Positions 38,270-47,656 of a DNA stretch of 64,000 nucleotides are shown here, in pieces. Source of the stretch: Nitrosomonas halophila (GTDB lineage: Bacteria; Pseudomonadota; Gammaproteobacteria; Burkholderiales; Nitrosomonadaceae); contig NZ_FNOY01000006.1 in NCBI RefSeq assembly GCF_900107165.1, positions 1-64,000 of the forward strand, written 5' to 3'. The translations under genes and the position numbers were made by a program. The notes under the pieces were generated by a model. It did not search any database, was not told where the DNA came from, and worked only from the letters and a program-made list of their open reading frames with translations. Each line of letters opens with the position of its first letter. The stretch's first letter is position 1.

Positions 38270-38617
38270 TTAGTGGCCAGATTTCTGCATATGCTTGATT
38301 GCTTCATCCATATGTCCAGTCGCGACATCGGCATGCCCCATTTCAGCATGCTTGATCGCTTCCTCTAAATGCTTGATTGCCTCATCCATATGCTGATGGG
38401 CTTCAGCATGTTCTTTGGAAGCATGCTTGGCATGATCCAGGCTTTTCTTTGCATGCTTAAGCAACTCTTTGGCATGCCCGTCTTCCCCATGCGCATGGGC
38501 TTTACCCGCATGCTCCATTGCTTCAGAAGTATGGCCTGCATCCTTTGCATAAACTTGGGCACTCATGCACAGTGCCAAGGCACTCGCTGCAACCAAGCTT
38601 GTCAGGGTTTTCATCAT
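38270..38617 (-). CDS. smbP: small periplasmic metal-binding protein (SmbP)
   Basis: A 115-residue protein with a signal peptide ending near AQVYA and a mature part made of His- and Glu-rich helical repeats (about 20 His). This matches SmbP, a periplasmic copper-binding four-helix protein described from Nitrosomonas europaea. It probably buffers copper, which ammonia oxidisers need in quantity. A near-perfect AAAGGAGGT precedes two adjacent ATGs (38617, 38614); the second gives better spacing. Confidence 0.88.
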   Translation of the reverse strand: MMKTLTSLVAASALALCMSAQVYAKDAGHTSEAMEHAGKAHAHGEDGHAKELLKHAKKSLDHAKHASKEHAEAHQHMDEAIKHLEEAIKHAEMGHADVATGHMDEAIKHMQKSGH

Positions 38618-38801
38618 GTTACCTCCTTTAAAGATTAAAGTTAAAACATGGTGCTAGAAAATTTTCTACCATACGTGCAATCAAGTTTGAACATGCTTGG
38701 AATCCAGCCACCCGCCAAAGGCGGCCATACAATTCCTTGCAGACTGTACGCATATGCTTTTATACCATATCTATATGCAAAGATATGCCCTATTTGCACC
38801 C

Positions 38802-39623
38802 CTATATGCCGCGTAACAATTCATTGATACCGGTTTTGGAACGGGTCTTGGCATCGACCTGTTTCACAATCACCGCACAATAGAGGCTGTAGCGCCCGTT
38901 CTCGGCAGGCAGATTGCCGGAGACAACGACCGACCCCGGTGGGATACGGCCGTAACTGACTTCCCCGGTTTCGCGGTTGTATATCTTGGTACTTTGCCCG
39001 ATATACACCCCCATCGATATCACCGAGTTCTCGCCCACGATCACGCCTTCGACGATCTCTGAACGCGCGCCGATAAAACAGTTATCCTCGATAATCGTCG
39101 GGCTGGCCTGCACAGGTTCCAATACACCTCCAATGCCAACACCACCGGATAAATGCACATTTTTGCCAATCTGCGCACAGGAACCGACAGTCGCCCAGGT
39201 ATCCACCATGGTCCCCTCGTCAACATAGGCACCGATATTGACATAAGAAGGCATCAACACAACATTGCCAGCGATGAACGAACCCCTGCGGACCGCCGCC
39301 GGGGGAACCACCCGGAAGCCGCCATCGCGAAAATCACGCGAACTATAATCCGCAAACTTGGACGGAATCTTGTCGAAGTAATTGGAAAACCCCCCTTTGA
39401 TGAAACTGTTATCCTCCATCCGGAAAGACAGCAGCACGGCTTTCTTGATCCATTGATGCACCACCCACTCGCCGTTGATTTTCTCTGCAACCCGCAGTTT
39501 GCCGGTATCGAGCAGATCGATGACTTGCGCCACGGATTCCTTGAGATTGGCTTCCACATTACGCGGCGTAATCTCGGCGCGGCGTTCAAAAGCGTCTTCT
39601 ATCGTCGCTTGCAATTGTTCCAT
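38802..39623 (-). CDS. dapD: tetrahydrodipicolinate N-succinyltransferase
   Basis: A 273-residue left-handed beta-helix acyltransferase of the succinylase lysine/diaminopimelate pathway. The hexapeptide-repeat core runs from about residue 105 to 220 ([21 protein letters not shown]). AGGAG lies just before the ATG. It directly follows dapC and works on the step before it. Confidence 0.93.
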   Translation of the reverse strand: MEQLQATIEDAFERRAEITPRNVEANLKESVAQVIDLLDTGKLRVAEKINGEWVVHQWIKKAVLLSFRMEDNSFIKGGFSNYFDKIPSKFADYSSRDFRDGGFRVVPPAAVRRGSFIAGNVVLMPSYVNIGAYVDEGTMVDTWATVGSCAQIGKNVHLSGGVGIGGVLEPVQASPTIIEDNCFIGARSEIVEGVIVGENSVISMGVYIGQSTKIYNRETGEVSYGRIPPGSVVVSGNLPAENGRYSLYCAVIVKQVDAKTRSKTGINELLRGI

Positions 39624-39644
39624 AGGGCTCCTTAAATTATAGAA

Positions 39645-40841
39645 TTAGGATTTACTAGAAATTTGTTTAATTCTTTCCATCGCTTCCACACATTCCGCCA
39701 CAGGGGCAACAAGTGCCACCCGCACGAAATTTTCACCTGGATTGGTCCCATGCGCCTCACGCCCGAGATAACTGCCCGGCAATACCGTGACACCGCCCTC
39801 ATGATACAAACGCCGGCAGAACTCGACATCGCTGACAGGGGTTCTCAACCATAAATAAAACCCGGCATCGGGCATGCTGACTGGCAAGGTATCTCCGAGT
39901 ATCTTCATGGCGCTGGCAAACTTTTCGCGGTACAAGTCGCGGTTTTCGGCCACATGCTGCTCATCGCTCCAGGCGACTGTGCTGGCCGCCTGCACAGCAG
40001 GATTCATCGCGCTGCCATGGTAGGTCCGGTAAAGCAGGAATTTCTTGAGAATGGTGGCATCGCCCGCCACAAACCCGGAGCGCATACCGGGCACATTGGA
40101 GCGCTTGGATAGACTGCCAAACACCACCAACCGGGGAAACCCGCTACGCCCCAGCTTCTCCGCTGCTTCCAAGGCGCCCAGGGGAGGATGGTCCTCATCA
40201 AAATAAATTTCCGAATAGCATTCATCGGCAGCGATCACAAACCCATAACGATCGGACAGCGCGAACAAGTGCTGCCACTCTTCAAGCGACAGCACTCTGC
40301 CGGTGGGATTGTTAGGCGAACAAATATAAGTCAGCTGCGTGCGTGCCCAGACCGCATCAGACAACTGCGCGCAATCCGGCGAAAAGTTGTTTTCAGGCAG
40401 CAAGTTGAGGAAATGGGGCGTGGCGCCCGCCAGCAACGCCGCACCTTCGTAAATCTGATAAAAGGGATTCTGGCACACCACAACCGGTTCCACCCCGGCA
40501 TGGGTATCAACAACGGCCTGTGCAAAAGCGAACAAGGCCTCTCTGCTGCCATTGACCGGAATCACTTCCGTGTCTGGATTGACGTTAGACAAATGATAAC
40601 GCCGCACCAGCCAGGTCGCGATGCTGCTCCGCAACCAACTTGTGCCAAGGGTTGTGGGATAATGCGCCAACCCTTCGATACGATTGATCAATTCGCGCTT
40701 GATGAACTCGGGGGTCGCGTGCCTGGGTTCACCAATATGCAAACCAATCGGTGACAATGCGGCATTGGGTGATAAATCCTCAAGTAATTTGGCAAGTTTC
40801 TGAAATGGGTATGGCTGAAGGTTTTCTAGCGAGGAATTCAT
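39645..40841 (-). CDS. dapC: N-succinyldiaminopimelate aminotransferase
   Basis: A 398-residue class I PLP aminotransferase. The PLP Lys lies in FGSLSKRSNVPGMRSGF and the substrate-binding segment reads YICSPNNPTG. The adjacent dapD supports the DapC assignment over other aminotransferases. Full length. Confidence 0.9.
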   Translation of the reverse strand: MNSSLENLQPYPFQKLAKLLEDLSPNAALSPIGLHIGEPRHATPEFIKRELINRIEGLAHYPTTLGTSWLRSSIATWLVRRYHLSNVNPDTEVIPVNGSREALFAFAQAVVDTHAGVEPVVVCQNPFYQIYEGAALLAGATPHFLNLLPENNFSPDCAQLSDAVWARTQLTYICSPNNPTGRVLSLEEWQHLFALSDRYGFVIAADECYSEIYFDEDHPPLGALEAAEKLGRSGFPRLVVFGSLSKRSNVPGMRSGFVAGDATILKKFLLYRTYHGSAMNPAVQAASTVAWSDEQHVAENRDLYREKFASAMKILGDTLPVSMPDAGFYLWLRTPVSDVEFCRRLYHEGGVTVLPGSYLGREAHGTNPGENFVRVALVAPVAECVEAMERIKQISSKS

Positions 40842-40939
40842 GCTGTTCCAAGGTTCTCGACGAGCAAGATGCTCGCGAATTAAATATGTTTCCAGGGCAA
40901 GTTAGAAGTGCGAAACAGCAATTATAAAGGGCGCACGCA

Positions 40940-41827
40940 GTGTTGACCAAAAAAAATATACTGCCCATGACCACCTTGCTGCTAGGCGCCAGCATCTGGG
41001 GTGTGGCCTGGTATCCATTCCGATTACTGCAACAAGCAGGCATCAGCGGTGAATTATCGACGGCACTGACCTATCTTATCGCCCTGCTGACGGGTTTGAT
41101 TTTGTTTCACAAACATATCAGGCTGTCGAAAATCCGCGGCCCGGCGCTCCCTCTTCTGCTGGGAATCGCACTATGTGCCGGATGCGCCAGCGTTGCCTAC
41201 ACACTGGGAATCATTCACGGTGAAGTGATGCGGGTGCTATTTCTGTTCTATCTGGCACCACTCTGGACCATATTGTTTGCACGCCTGCTGCTTGCCGAAC
41301 GCCTGAGCAAACATGGTTACGCCATCATTCTGTCATCACTGATCGGCGCCCTGCTGCTGCTCTGGCAACCGGGCCAGAAACTTCCGGTGCCAGCCTCTTA
41401 TGGCGACTGGATGGGGCTCATCGGGGGATTTATGTTCGCGTTGACCAATGTACTGGTCCGCAAGGATCAGCAACACGATATACGATTGAAATCACTTGCC
41501 GCCTGGTCCGGTACGGCCCTGATCGGCTTCTCCGTGGCACTGATGCTGGACAACATCCCCGACCTCCTCCTGCTCCAGCCGGAGACATGGCTGCTGTTGC
41601 TGAATGTAGGATTTCTGGTGTTCTTTCTCGGCTTGCTATGGCAGTACGGACTGACCCACACACCGGCCAATCAGGCAATCGTAATCTTATTGTTCGAGTT
41701 GGTGGTCGCCTCGTTCGCCGCGCATTATCTCGTAAACGAATATCTGGCAGCCAAGGACTGGGTCGGCGGCCTCCTGATCGTATCCGCCAGTCTGTTTTCC
41801 GCCAGAGTCAATCGTGACCGGGCATAA
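40940..41827 (+). CDS. EamA/DMT-family transporter
   Basis: A 295-residue protein with about ten membrane helices in two EamA repeats, the DMT metabolite exporter family. The start is GTG 40940 or TTG 40943. It is divergent from dapC. The substrate cannot be told from sequence. Confidence 0.82.
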   Translation: MLTKKNILPMTTLLLGASIWGVAWYPFRLLQQAGISGELSTALTYLIALLTGLILFHKHIRLSKIRGPALPLLLGIALCAGCASVAYTLGIIHGEVMRVLFLFYLAPLWTILFARLLLAERLSKHGYAIILSSLIGALLLLWQPGQKLPVPASYGDWMGLIGGFMFALTNVLVRKDQQHDIRLKSLAAWSGTALIGFSVALMLDNIPDLLLLQPETWLLLLNVGFLVFFLGLLWQYGLTHTPANQAIVILLFELVVASFAAHYLVNEYLAAKDWVGGLLIVSASLFSARVNRDRA

Positions 41828-41831
41828 AAAA

Positions 41832-41867
41832 GAAACCGCCAACCGGGTGTATGCATCCGGTTGGCGG
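41832..41867 (-). terminator. terminator hairpin between EamA and multicopper oxidase genes
   Basis: An 11-bp perfect stem, CCGCCAACCGG (41836-41846)/CCGGTTGGCGG (41857-41867). Read on the minus strand it is followed by TTTCTTTTTT, so it ends the multicopper oxidase transcript; it may also stop EamA readthrough. Confidence 0.8.
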
Positions 41868-41917
41868 CAAGGGAGAAATTTTACAAAAACTTTTCCCTTT
41901 TATTTTTAGTGCAAGCT

Positions 41918-44631
41918 TTACTGACCAGGGTTAAGCTGTGCAGCTGTCAGACTCTCTTTGAAATTACTGGGTAATTTTTGCACCCAACCGTTATACACAT
42001 TGGGAATCGCCAGCACACCCTGGCCACCCATGCCGGCCATACCGACAATACCATCATCCCTAAGCGTTTCATCATCAGCCACCAAGGACACAGTACCCGC
42101 GATCGCCACATCCTCGATATTGCCATCACCATTTGGATCAATATCGACCACAAACATACGGTTACTGAATTTGCTCGTGACATAAGCATAATAGCCGCCG
42201 CCTGCCTTGGCCCCAAAATTGGCACCGTGGCAGCCGGGATCACACTCGAACATCTTGACGATAGTGTCAGTTTCCGTATCAATGACAATAATCTGCCCAC
42301 CGGTATTGGCCACCACGACCGCCTTGCCATCTGGCGACACAGGAATCTGAATCGGCAGCACACCAACCGGACCGTCAATCTCGCCCGTAATCGGATGATA
42401 GTTTTCTATCAGATCAATGGTTTTGACTAGATCACCAGTATGGCCATTGACCACACTGACTGTGTGATGCAACAAGTTGGATGCATAGATCTTGCTGTCA
42501 TCAGGCATCATGCCAATGGCGATTGGATGTGCACCGGGAAGATTGTTCCCTGTCGCCGTTCTGGACTGGATAGCGCCATCTGCCGAATAAATTCCCACAT
42601 CATCGGTATTAATATTCGGCGTCACGATCCTGGTTCCATCCGCGCTGACCCAGTGACCATGTGGATGGGCCGATTTATGCCCATGTGGTTGCGTGGGTGT
42701 GATTCTATTAACTTCGGAGGCGCCAGCGTCTATCATCGCCATCCCATTCTGGCCATTGATCGCCACCACAATCTGATCGTTGGTAGGCAAAGTCAATACA
42801 TGCGACGGCGTTTCACCTACCTTGATATTGTGCAACATGGCGCCCGTTTCACGATTGATCGCAGGCAGCGCAATTTTGCGCTTGACCTTCCAATCACCTG
42901 CATCCAGCACAGTAATCGTACCAGGCTTGGTTTTATTGGCGGTTTTCTCAAACTGTGCATTGACCCATACCTCGCCGATTCCCGGAATTGACGGCGGATT
43001 GGGTGCTGGAAGCGCTGCATTCACAACATTAAGAATACTCAGCGGCGCAGCCACCCCTCCGTCCGTGAGTGCTTCACTTCTTGGTGCGCCTGAAATTCTT
43101 ACAGGGAGACTAGGAAAAGTTACGTTCCATACGCCCGATGAATAATCCTGCCAATTATCTGGTGCGGTGGCCACAAAGAATGTGGTCAGCAAACGGATCG
43201 CGAGATCGCTATTGGTGGGCAAATCTCTGATACCGGTCACGAGATCGATGGTATAGTCTTGCGCCGGATTACCCAGATCGAGCCCCTCCGTACTGGGATC
43301 GTCCACAATGACCGCCCCAAACATGTAAGGATGCACCTTACAAGTAAAGACATACAGCCCAGGTGTATGCAAGGTTACAAATCCCCCTCCTTTATAGGCG
43401 GCAGACTGATCGAAAGGCATATGCTCCGCACCGCTCGGCCACAGCAGTGAACTGATAGTATGGACCGCATTGGTGTCGGACATCGTAAAGTTGACACTGC
43501 TGCCAGGAGCAATCACTTCAAGTGATTTGGTTTTAATATCAAAAGGCAAACCCACAATCGCATCGCCCCGGGCGCTCCTGAACCAGCTTGCTGGCTCATC
43601 CGAAACTTCGAAAGTCACGACACCCGGCACATCTTCAGGCCCCAACAAAATCCGCCCGTAGGGAGAAGCGCCGACTATGGCCGAACCATCGCCACCGGCT
43701 TCCACCACTTTGAAGTTGCCGTGCATGCCTGCTTCCATATGCGCAATCAGATGGCAATGGAATTGCCAGTCGCCCGCACCGACTCCTGATCCTGCCTTGA
43801 CGGTAAATGAATGCGTATCAAATCCATCGGTCAGTATTCTCGTGTCGATCACTTTATCCGTGCCTTCCTTCAACCAACGATGTGCGTGGATATGGAAAGT
43901 ATGGCCAGGTCCAATCGACAAAACATGAAATCTGACAATTTCGCCAAGAACTGCACCCGGCGTCGGGTTTGCCCAAAGCGGTCTTTGTGTTGCGCCATCC
44001 GCAGAGATTTCGGTACCCCAGAATGTTGAATCCACCATAAACAGCACATATTGCTTGTCCAGGTTATCCTGGGTAACCGGTACGATCGCACCATCATCAT
44101 CCACGTAGTGGTCCAATGGTCTAGGATCTTTGTTATCCACTATCAGTGCGCCGAATAATCCCAGGCGCTCCTTGCCGTTATCCCCATGATATAAAAAGGC
44201 ACCCACAGTACTGGCGGTAAAGCTGTAATTTCTGCTTGTACCCGGCAGTGCCTTGGCTGCTGCACCAAGCAACGGTCGGCCCGGTATGCTAAATCCTACC
44301 GGCACGGCGGTATTATTTGTAAGGGTGACATTGACTCGATCACCTCTTTTAACGAATATAGTCGGACCTGGAATAACCGCTTGCTCACTGTTAGCCAGCT
44401 TGTAAGCCAGCTGACCATTCGGCAGTGTTTCTCCCTGTATTCGTTGGCAGGTCTGCTGGGTTGGCCAGCCAGCTTGTAAGCCAGCTGACCATTCGGCAGT
44501 GTTTCCGCTGTCAATGCGATATGATGAACAGCCGCCAACACCATGGGAGAAGCCAATAGCGCGACCGCAAACAGCAGCAGCGCCATTAACGTGGCAATCG
44601 AATCTTTAAATCCAGCAATATTTCTATTCAT
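41918..44631 (-). pseudogene. multicopper oxidase with C-terminal beta-propeller, frameshifted by a 74-bp insertion
   Basis: Start ATG 44631 (GGGAAGAG upstream) encodes a signal peptide and the first ~20 mature residues in one frame; from about 44467 on, the protein continues in another frame to 41918. Removing 74 bp restores an open frame of 879 residues (signal peptide, three cupredoxin domains, YVTN-type propeller from ~residue 460). Copper motifs are GPGHTFHIHAHRW, WQFHCHLIAHMEAGMHG and a further cupredoxin with FTCKVHPYMFG. The first domain lacks the usual HWHG. As sequenced it should give no full protein unless the repeat is lost, frameshifting occurs or a downstream start is used (GTG 44305). 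Confidence 0.8.
44393..44505. repeat. 39-bp direct repeats that break the multicopper oxidase frame
   Basis: Identical 39-bp copies at 44393-44431 and 44467-44505 are separated by a 35-bp spacer of unknown origin (44432-44466). The 74-bp offset is not a multiple of three. Recombination between the copies would delete exactly 74 bp and join LPNGQLAYKLA to NSEQAVIPGP in frame. Confidence 0.9.
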
Positions 44632-44668
44632 TTTCTCTTCCCTATCAATATTCTGTAAATTCGCTCGC

Positions 44669-45733
44669 TTAGCGAACTTCAAACAATCCACGCACACCCA
44701 TTAAATCGTTAGTAAAATTTTTGTCGCGGTAATACGCGCTTCGGTTGGCTCGAACAGCGAAGACATGTTTTTCAAGTGGGCCGATCACGGCACGATCAAT
44801 ACGCCTTCTTGTCCCTGGGTCGCTCCAGCGATAACTATCGAGAACAAACTCATGGAGATCGGTGCCCAATGGAATCACGTGAAACCTCACATCGCTGCCT
44901 CTTGCAGCTGACAGGCCGGGATTACTGCCATGCTTGCTTTGAATTTTGGTTACACCATCGATCTCCATTCCCCAGAAAGAATCATCCGTCAAATAGAGAA
45001 CATATTCCTTTGCGTATTGGGGCGCACCGACAGAATCCACAATGATTGCACCATATAGCCCCTTGTGCTCCGCACCATTATGCGTTTCATAGTTATGGTC
45101 ATGGTATGGCCAGGTGCCGGCTGTTCCCAGCGCCACATCCCATTCGTAGGTGTAATAGTGAAAAGTGTTTTCTGGCCCCACTCCCGCGCCCTGGTCTTCC
45201 AGTTGATTGATTACTTTGAGGGTGCCATCACTGACTATTTTGTAATGTACGCCATGCACATGCACGCTGACTTGGTTGCTGATTTTCCCTAGATGGTGAT
45301 CTACATCAGTAATTTCATCAAATCCATCAGAAATTTCATTTTCAATCGTCAGTTTGACTGTGTCGCCTTCAGTCAGAAATAAAGTCGGCCCGGGAATCGT
45401 CGCGTAAGGACTATACCGACCAGTAATATCGTTGCCGTCAACGGTATGGCTAAGCATTTTGTAACCCAACAGTTTATTGCCCAACCCATCATCATAGGCT
45501 GCAACTTCTTCTGCAGACATTCTAATTACATGCTCAGCGGCAATACTTGCACTAGCAGGCAATAATACTAGTGCAAGGATTGCCGACATCAGGACAAATG
45601 TGATGGGCAGTCCACTATTGATAGACTTTGACCAGAAGCTACCTGGATTCTGCCTGCTACAATCGAACCATCCACATCTTTGGGAAAACCGCAGGCAACT
45701 TAGGCCCACAAAACTTAATGCAGTTTGCTTCAT
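44669..45733 (-). CDS. two-domain multicopper oxidase-like protein
   Basis: A 354-residue exported protein. GGGGGA precedes ATG 45733; the hydrophobic signal segment is at ~44-66, so the N-terminus is unusually long and a later start is possible. Cupredoxin domain 1 carries VSVHVHGVHY and TWPYHDHNYETH, the first pair of trinuclear-copper motifs. Domain 2 (~230-354) has no HCH motif. The downstream gene has the complementary HIHAH and HCH motifs. Likely a periplasmic copper oxidase subunit; the substrate is unknown. Confidence 0.78.
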   Translation of the reverse strand: MKQTALSFVGLSCLRFSQRCGWFDCSRQNPGSFWSKSINSGLPITFVLMSAILALVLLPASASIAAEHVIRMSAEEVAAYDDGLGNKLLGYKMLSHTVDGNDITGRYSPYATIPGPTLFLTEGDTVKLTIENEISDGFDEITDVDHHLGKISNQVSVHVHGVHYKIVSDGTLKVINQLEDQGAGVGPENTFHYYTYEWDVALGTAGTWPYHDHNYETHNGAEHKGLYGAIIVDSVGAPQYAKEYVLYLTDDSFWGMEIDGVTKIQSKHGSNPGLSAARGSDVRFHVIPLGTDLHEFVLDSYRWSDPGTRRRIDRAVIGPLEKHVFAVRANRSAYYRDKNFTNDLMGVRGLFEVR

Positions 45734-46607
45734 TTTTTACATCCCCCTTTACACCTATTGATTTCATGGCAAAACAGAGCCATTACCAAAAAATCAAGAA
45801 AGAACAAAAGACTCTGCAAAAGAATAAGGGCAACATTTATGCCAAAAAATTATATTAATTCATATTGAATATGAATGGAGGCGCTATATCCACAACATGA
45901 GTATGGATTTCATTGGGTCGCAGGGGGCGGCTCCATTAGCCGCTATGGCTAGAATCGATAAAAGCAGGCGTCTGATTGTAAAAAAAACCGACATTTCTTA
46001 CCCAGTTATTACGCCTTTCTTTGACTATCCCTACACAGATAATCCCTATAGATGCGACAAAATGCCGCACCCGCAGGGCATCTAGGGGGAATACTTACGC
46101 ACGTAAGAAAACTCGACATCTTCCGTCGCCATTTCGAACATTTTTTCAGCGGCATATCATGCTATCTGCGCATCTCCGCACAATAAAACATACATAAACA
46201 ATTGATTACAGAAACTCAAAAACCGTCTACAAGAAAAAAGGGGTGTAAAAAATATCGACAACCGCTCTCTCAGAATTGCATTGAAAACCGTCAGCAACCC
46301 TTCTGCTGCACGACTTTCTTCAAGAATGATCACTGTTGCAGCGCAACCCGGCGGAGCAGCTAACCCCCTCCCCCTTCCGCATACTATGCACGATGACAGC
46401 CAGTCCTCGCTGGCCGGGCTCAGCCCGATATAAATTTTGAATCGCGAAATACAGGGTTTATAATCGAGTTGACAAGCACAAGGCCGTTCGCTAGTCTGCG
46501 TGGCGCATTTTTACCAGCATCGATACCAAAGCGGGCTATCCGCACCATTCCCGCAGGAACGGGATTGTTCCGTTTAGATCCAATATGAAATGCGCGCGCG
46601 AGACAAT
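45734..46607. other. ~870-bp gap upstream of the multicopper oxidase operon
   Basis: No supported gene; a 62-residue frame (45897-46085, plus) has no recognisable features. It holds a dyad ATTCATAT-tga-ATATGAAT (45858-45876), 125 bp upstream of the oxidase start, which could be an operator, and a smaller dyad CTTACgcacGTAAG (about 46094-46107). Promoters for the oxidase operon should lie here. Confidence 0.5.
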
Positions 46608-46773
46608 CTAGTACTCCGTTCCGCCAAACCGCTTACATGAAATCGCGCCTTCGCCTGTCATGCGTTGTTGCAAATCCTCGCCATAGCTACGGCTATGACT
46701 GCGGTTTGCGCCTAGCCTGGCAGGCGAATCCATCGATTTCATTTGTAAGCTAATTGACGGAACGGAGTACTAG
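46608..46773. repeat. second palindromic MITE type (158-bp core), sharing CTAG with MITE copy D
   Basis: Core 46612-46769 with terminal inverted repeats TACTCCGTTCCG and CGGAACGGAGTA, further matched internally (GCTTACATGAAATCG against a near copy on the other side). CTAG is present at 46608-46611 and 46770-46773. The right CTAG is also the left flank of MITE copy D. No coding capacity and no second copy in the window. Confidence 0.8.
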
Positions 46774-46936
46774 GAGGCTGTCCGAGAATAGCGATCGTAG
46801 CGAGGGCGAGGCTGGTTGAGCGGGATTTTTCGATCATTTGAGGCGAATAGTCGTTCTATTTAACGAAAAAGATCGTAAAATCCGGCCAATCAGGCTCGTC
46901 CGCAGTAGATCAGTCTATTCTCGGGCAGCCTACTGG
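46770..46936 (+). repeat. MITE copy D (159-bp core)
   Basis: Core 46774-46932. The left flank CTAG is shared with the other element; the right side has decayed to CTGG. Several mismatches lie in the right terminal repeat (CGGGCAGCCTA). It ends about 70 bases before the rubrerythrin start and so probably sits in or next to its promoter. Confidence 0.85.
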
Positions 46937-47005
46937 TATCCGGCCATACTTCAGTCACATAATAAAATTAATCATTTTTTACTTTTGTATTAAAAGGAGA
47001 GCACC

Positions 47006-47425
47006 ATGCAACTGAAAGGATCTCAAACCGAAGCGAATCTGAAAGCCGCTTTTGCTGGCGAATCTCAGGCCAATCGCCGTTACCTTTATTTCGCAGCCAA
47101 AGCCGATGTTGAAGGACAGAACGACGTCGCGGCCGTATTCCGCTCCACCGCTGAAGGTGAAACCGGCCATGCGCATGGCCACCTGGAATATCTCGAAGCT
47201 TGCGGCGATCCAGCGACCGGTCTGCCATTCGGCTCATCGCGCGAAAACCTGCAAACAGCCATTGCCGGTGAAACCCATGAATACACCGACATGTATCCTG
47301 GCATGGCCAAGGCTGCCCGCGATGAAGGATTCGACGAAATTGCCGACTGGTTTGAAACCCTGGCCAAAGCGGAACGTTCGCACGCCAACCGCTTCCAACG
47401 GGCACTGGACAGCCTGACTGACTAA
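47006..47425 (+). CDS. rbr: rubrerythrin-type diiron protein without rubredoxin domain
   Basis: A 139-residue four-helix ferritin-like protein. The iron ligands of the rubrerythrin core are seen as E in [28 protein letters not shown] and [10 protein letters not shown]. There is no C-terminal CxxC rubredoxin domain, as in sulerythrin-like proteins. It likely reduces peroxide. AAGGAGAG lies before the ATG. Its pairing with the following Fe-S/DUF3501 gene suggests that protein is its electron donor (inference). Confidence 0.88.
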   Translation: MQLKGSQTEANLKAAFAGESQANRRYLYFAAKADVEGQNDVAAVFRSTAEGETGHAHGHLEYLEACGDPATGLPFGSSRENLQTAIAGETHEYTDMYPGMAKAARDEGFDEIADWFETLAKAERSHANRFQRALDSLTD

Positions 47426-47656
47426 CTGTCCTACGCTTCAGACCGGTGCGCAAGCCACGCGGCCTGCAGCGGTCTGAAGTGCCCACCAGGTGAGAATCGT
47501 CGTCCCATACGGCACGCCAGGCTGATTATCGGCAGTGGCAACCAACCCGCTCCTGTTCGAAAAGCGCGCGCTTCACCGGATTATATTGACACGCGTAAAA
47601 ACCAGTTATCCGCTGGCAGAATTTCTTGTTGAACTTATACCTTTTCTACTTGACCC

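Noticed and set aside
45897-46085. 62-codon frame upstream of the multicopper oxidase operon
   Set aside because: No motif or ribosome site; could be a real small gene but nothing supports it.
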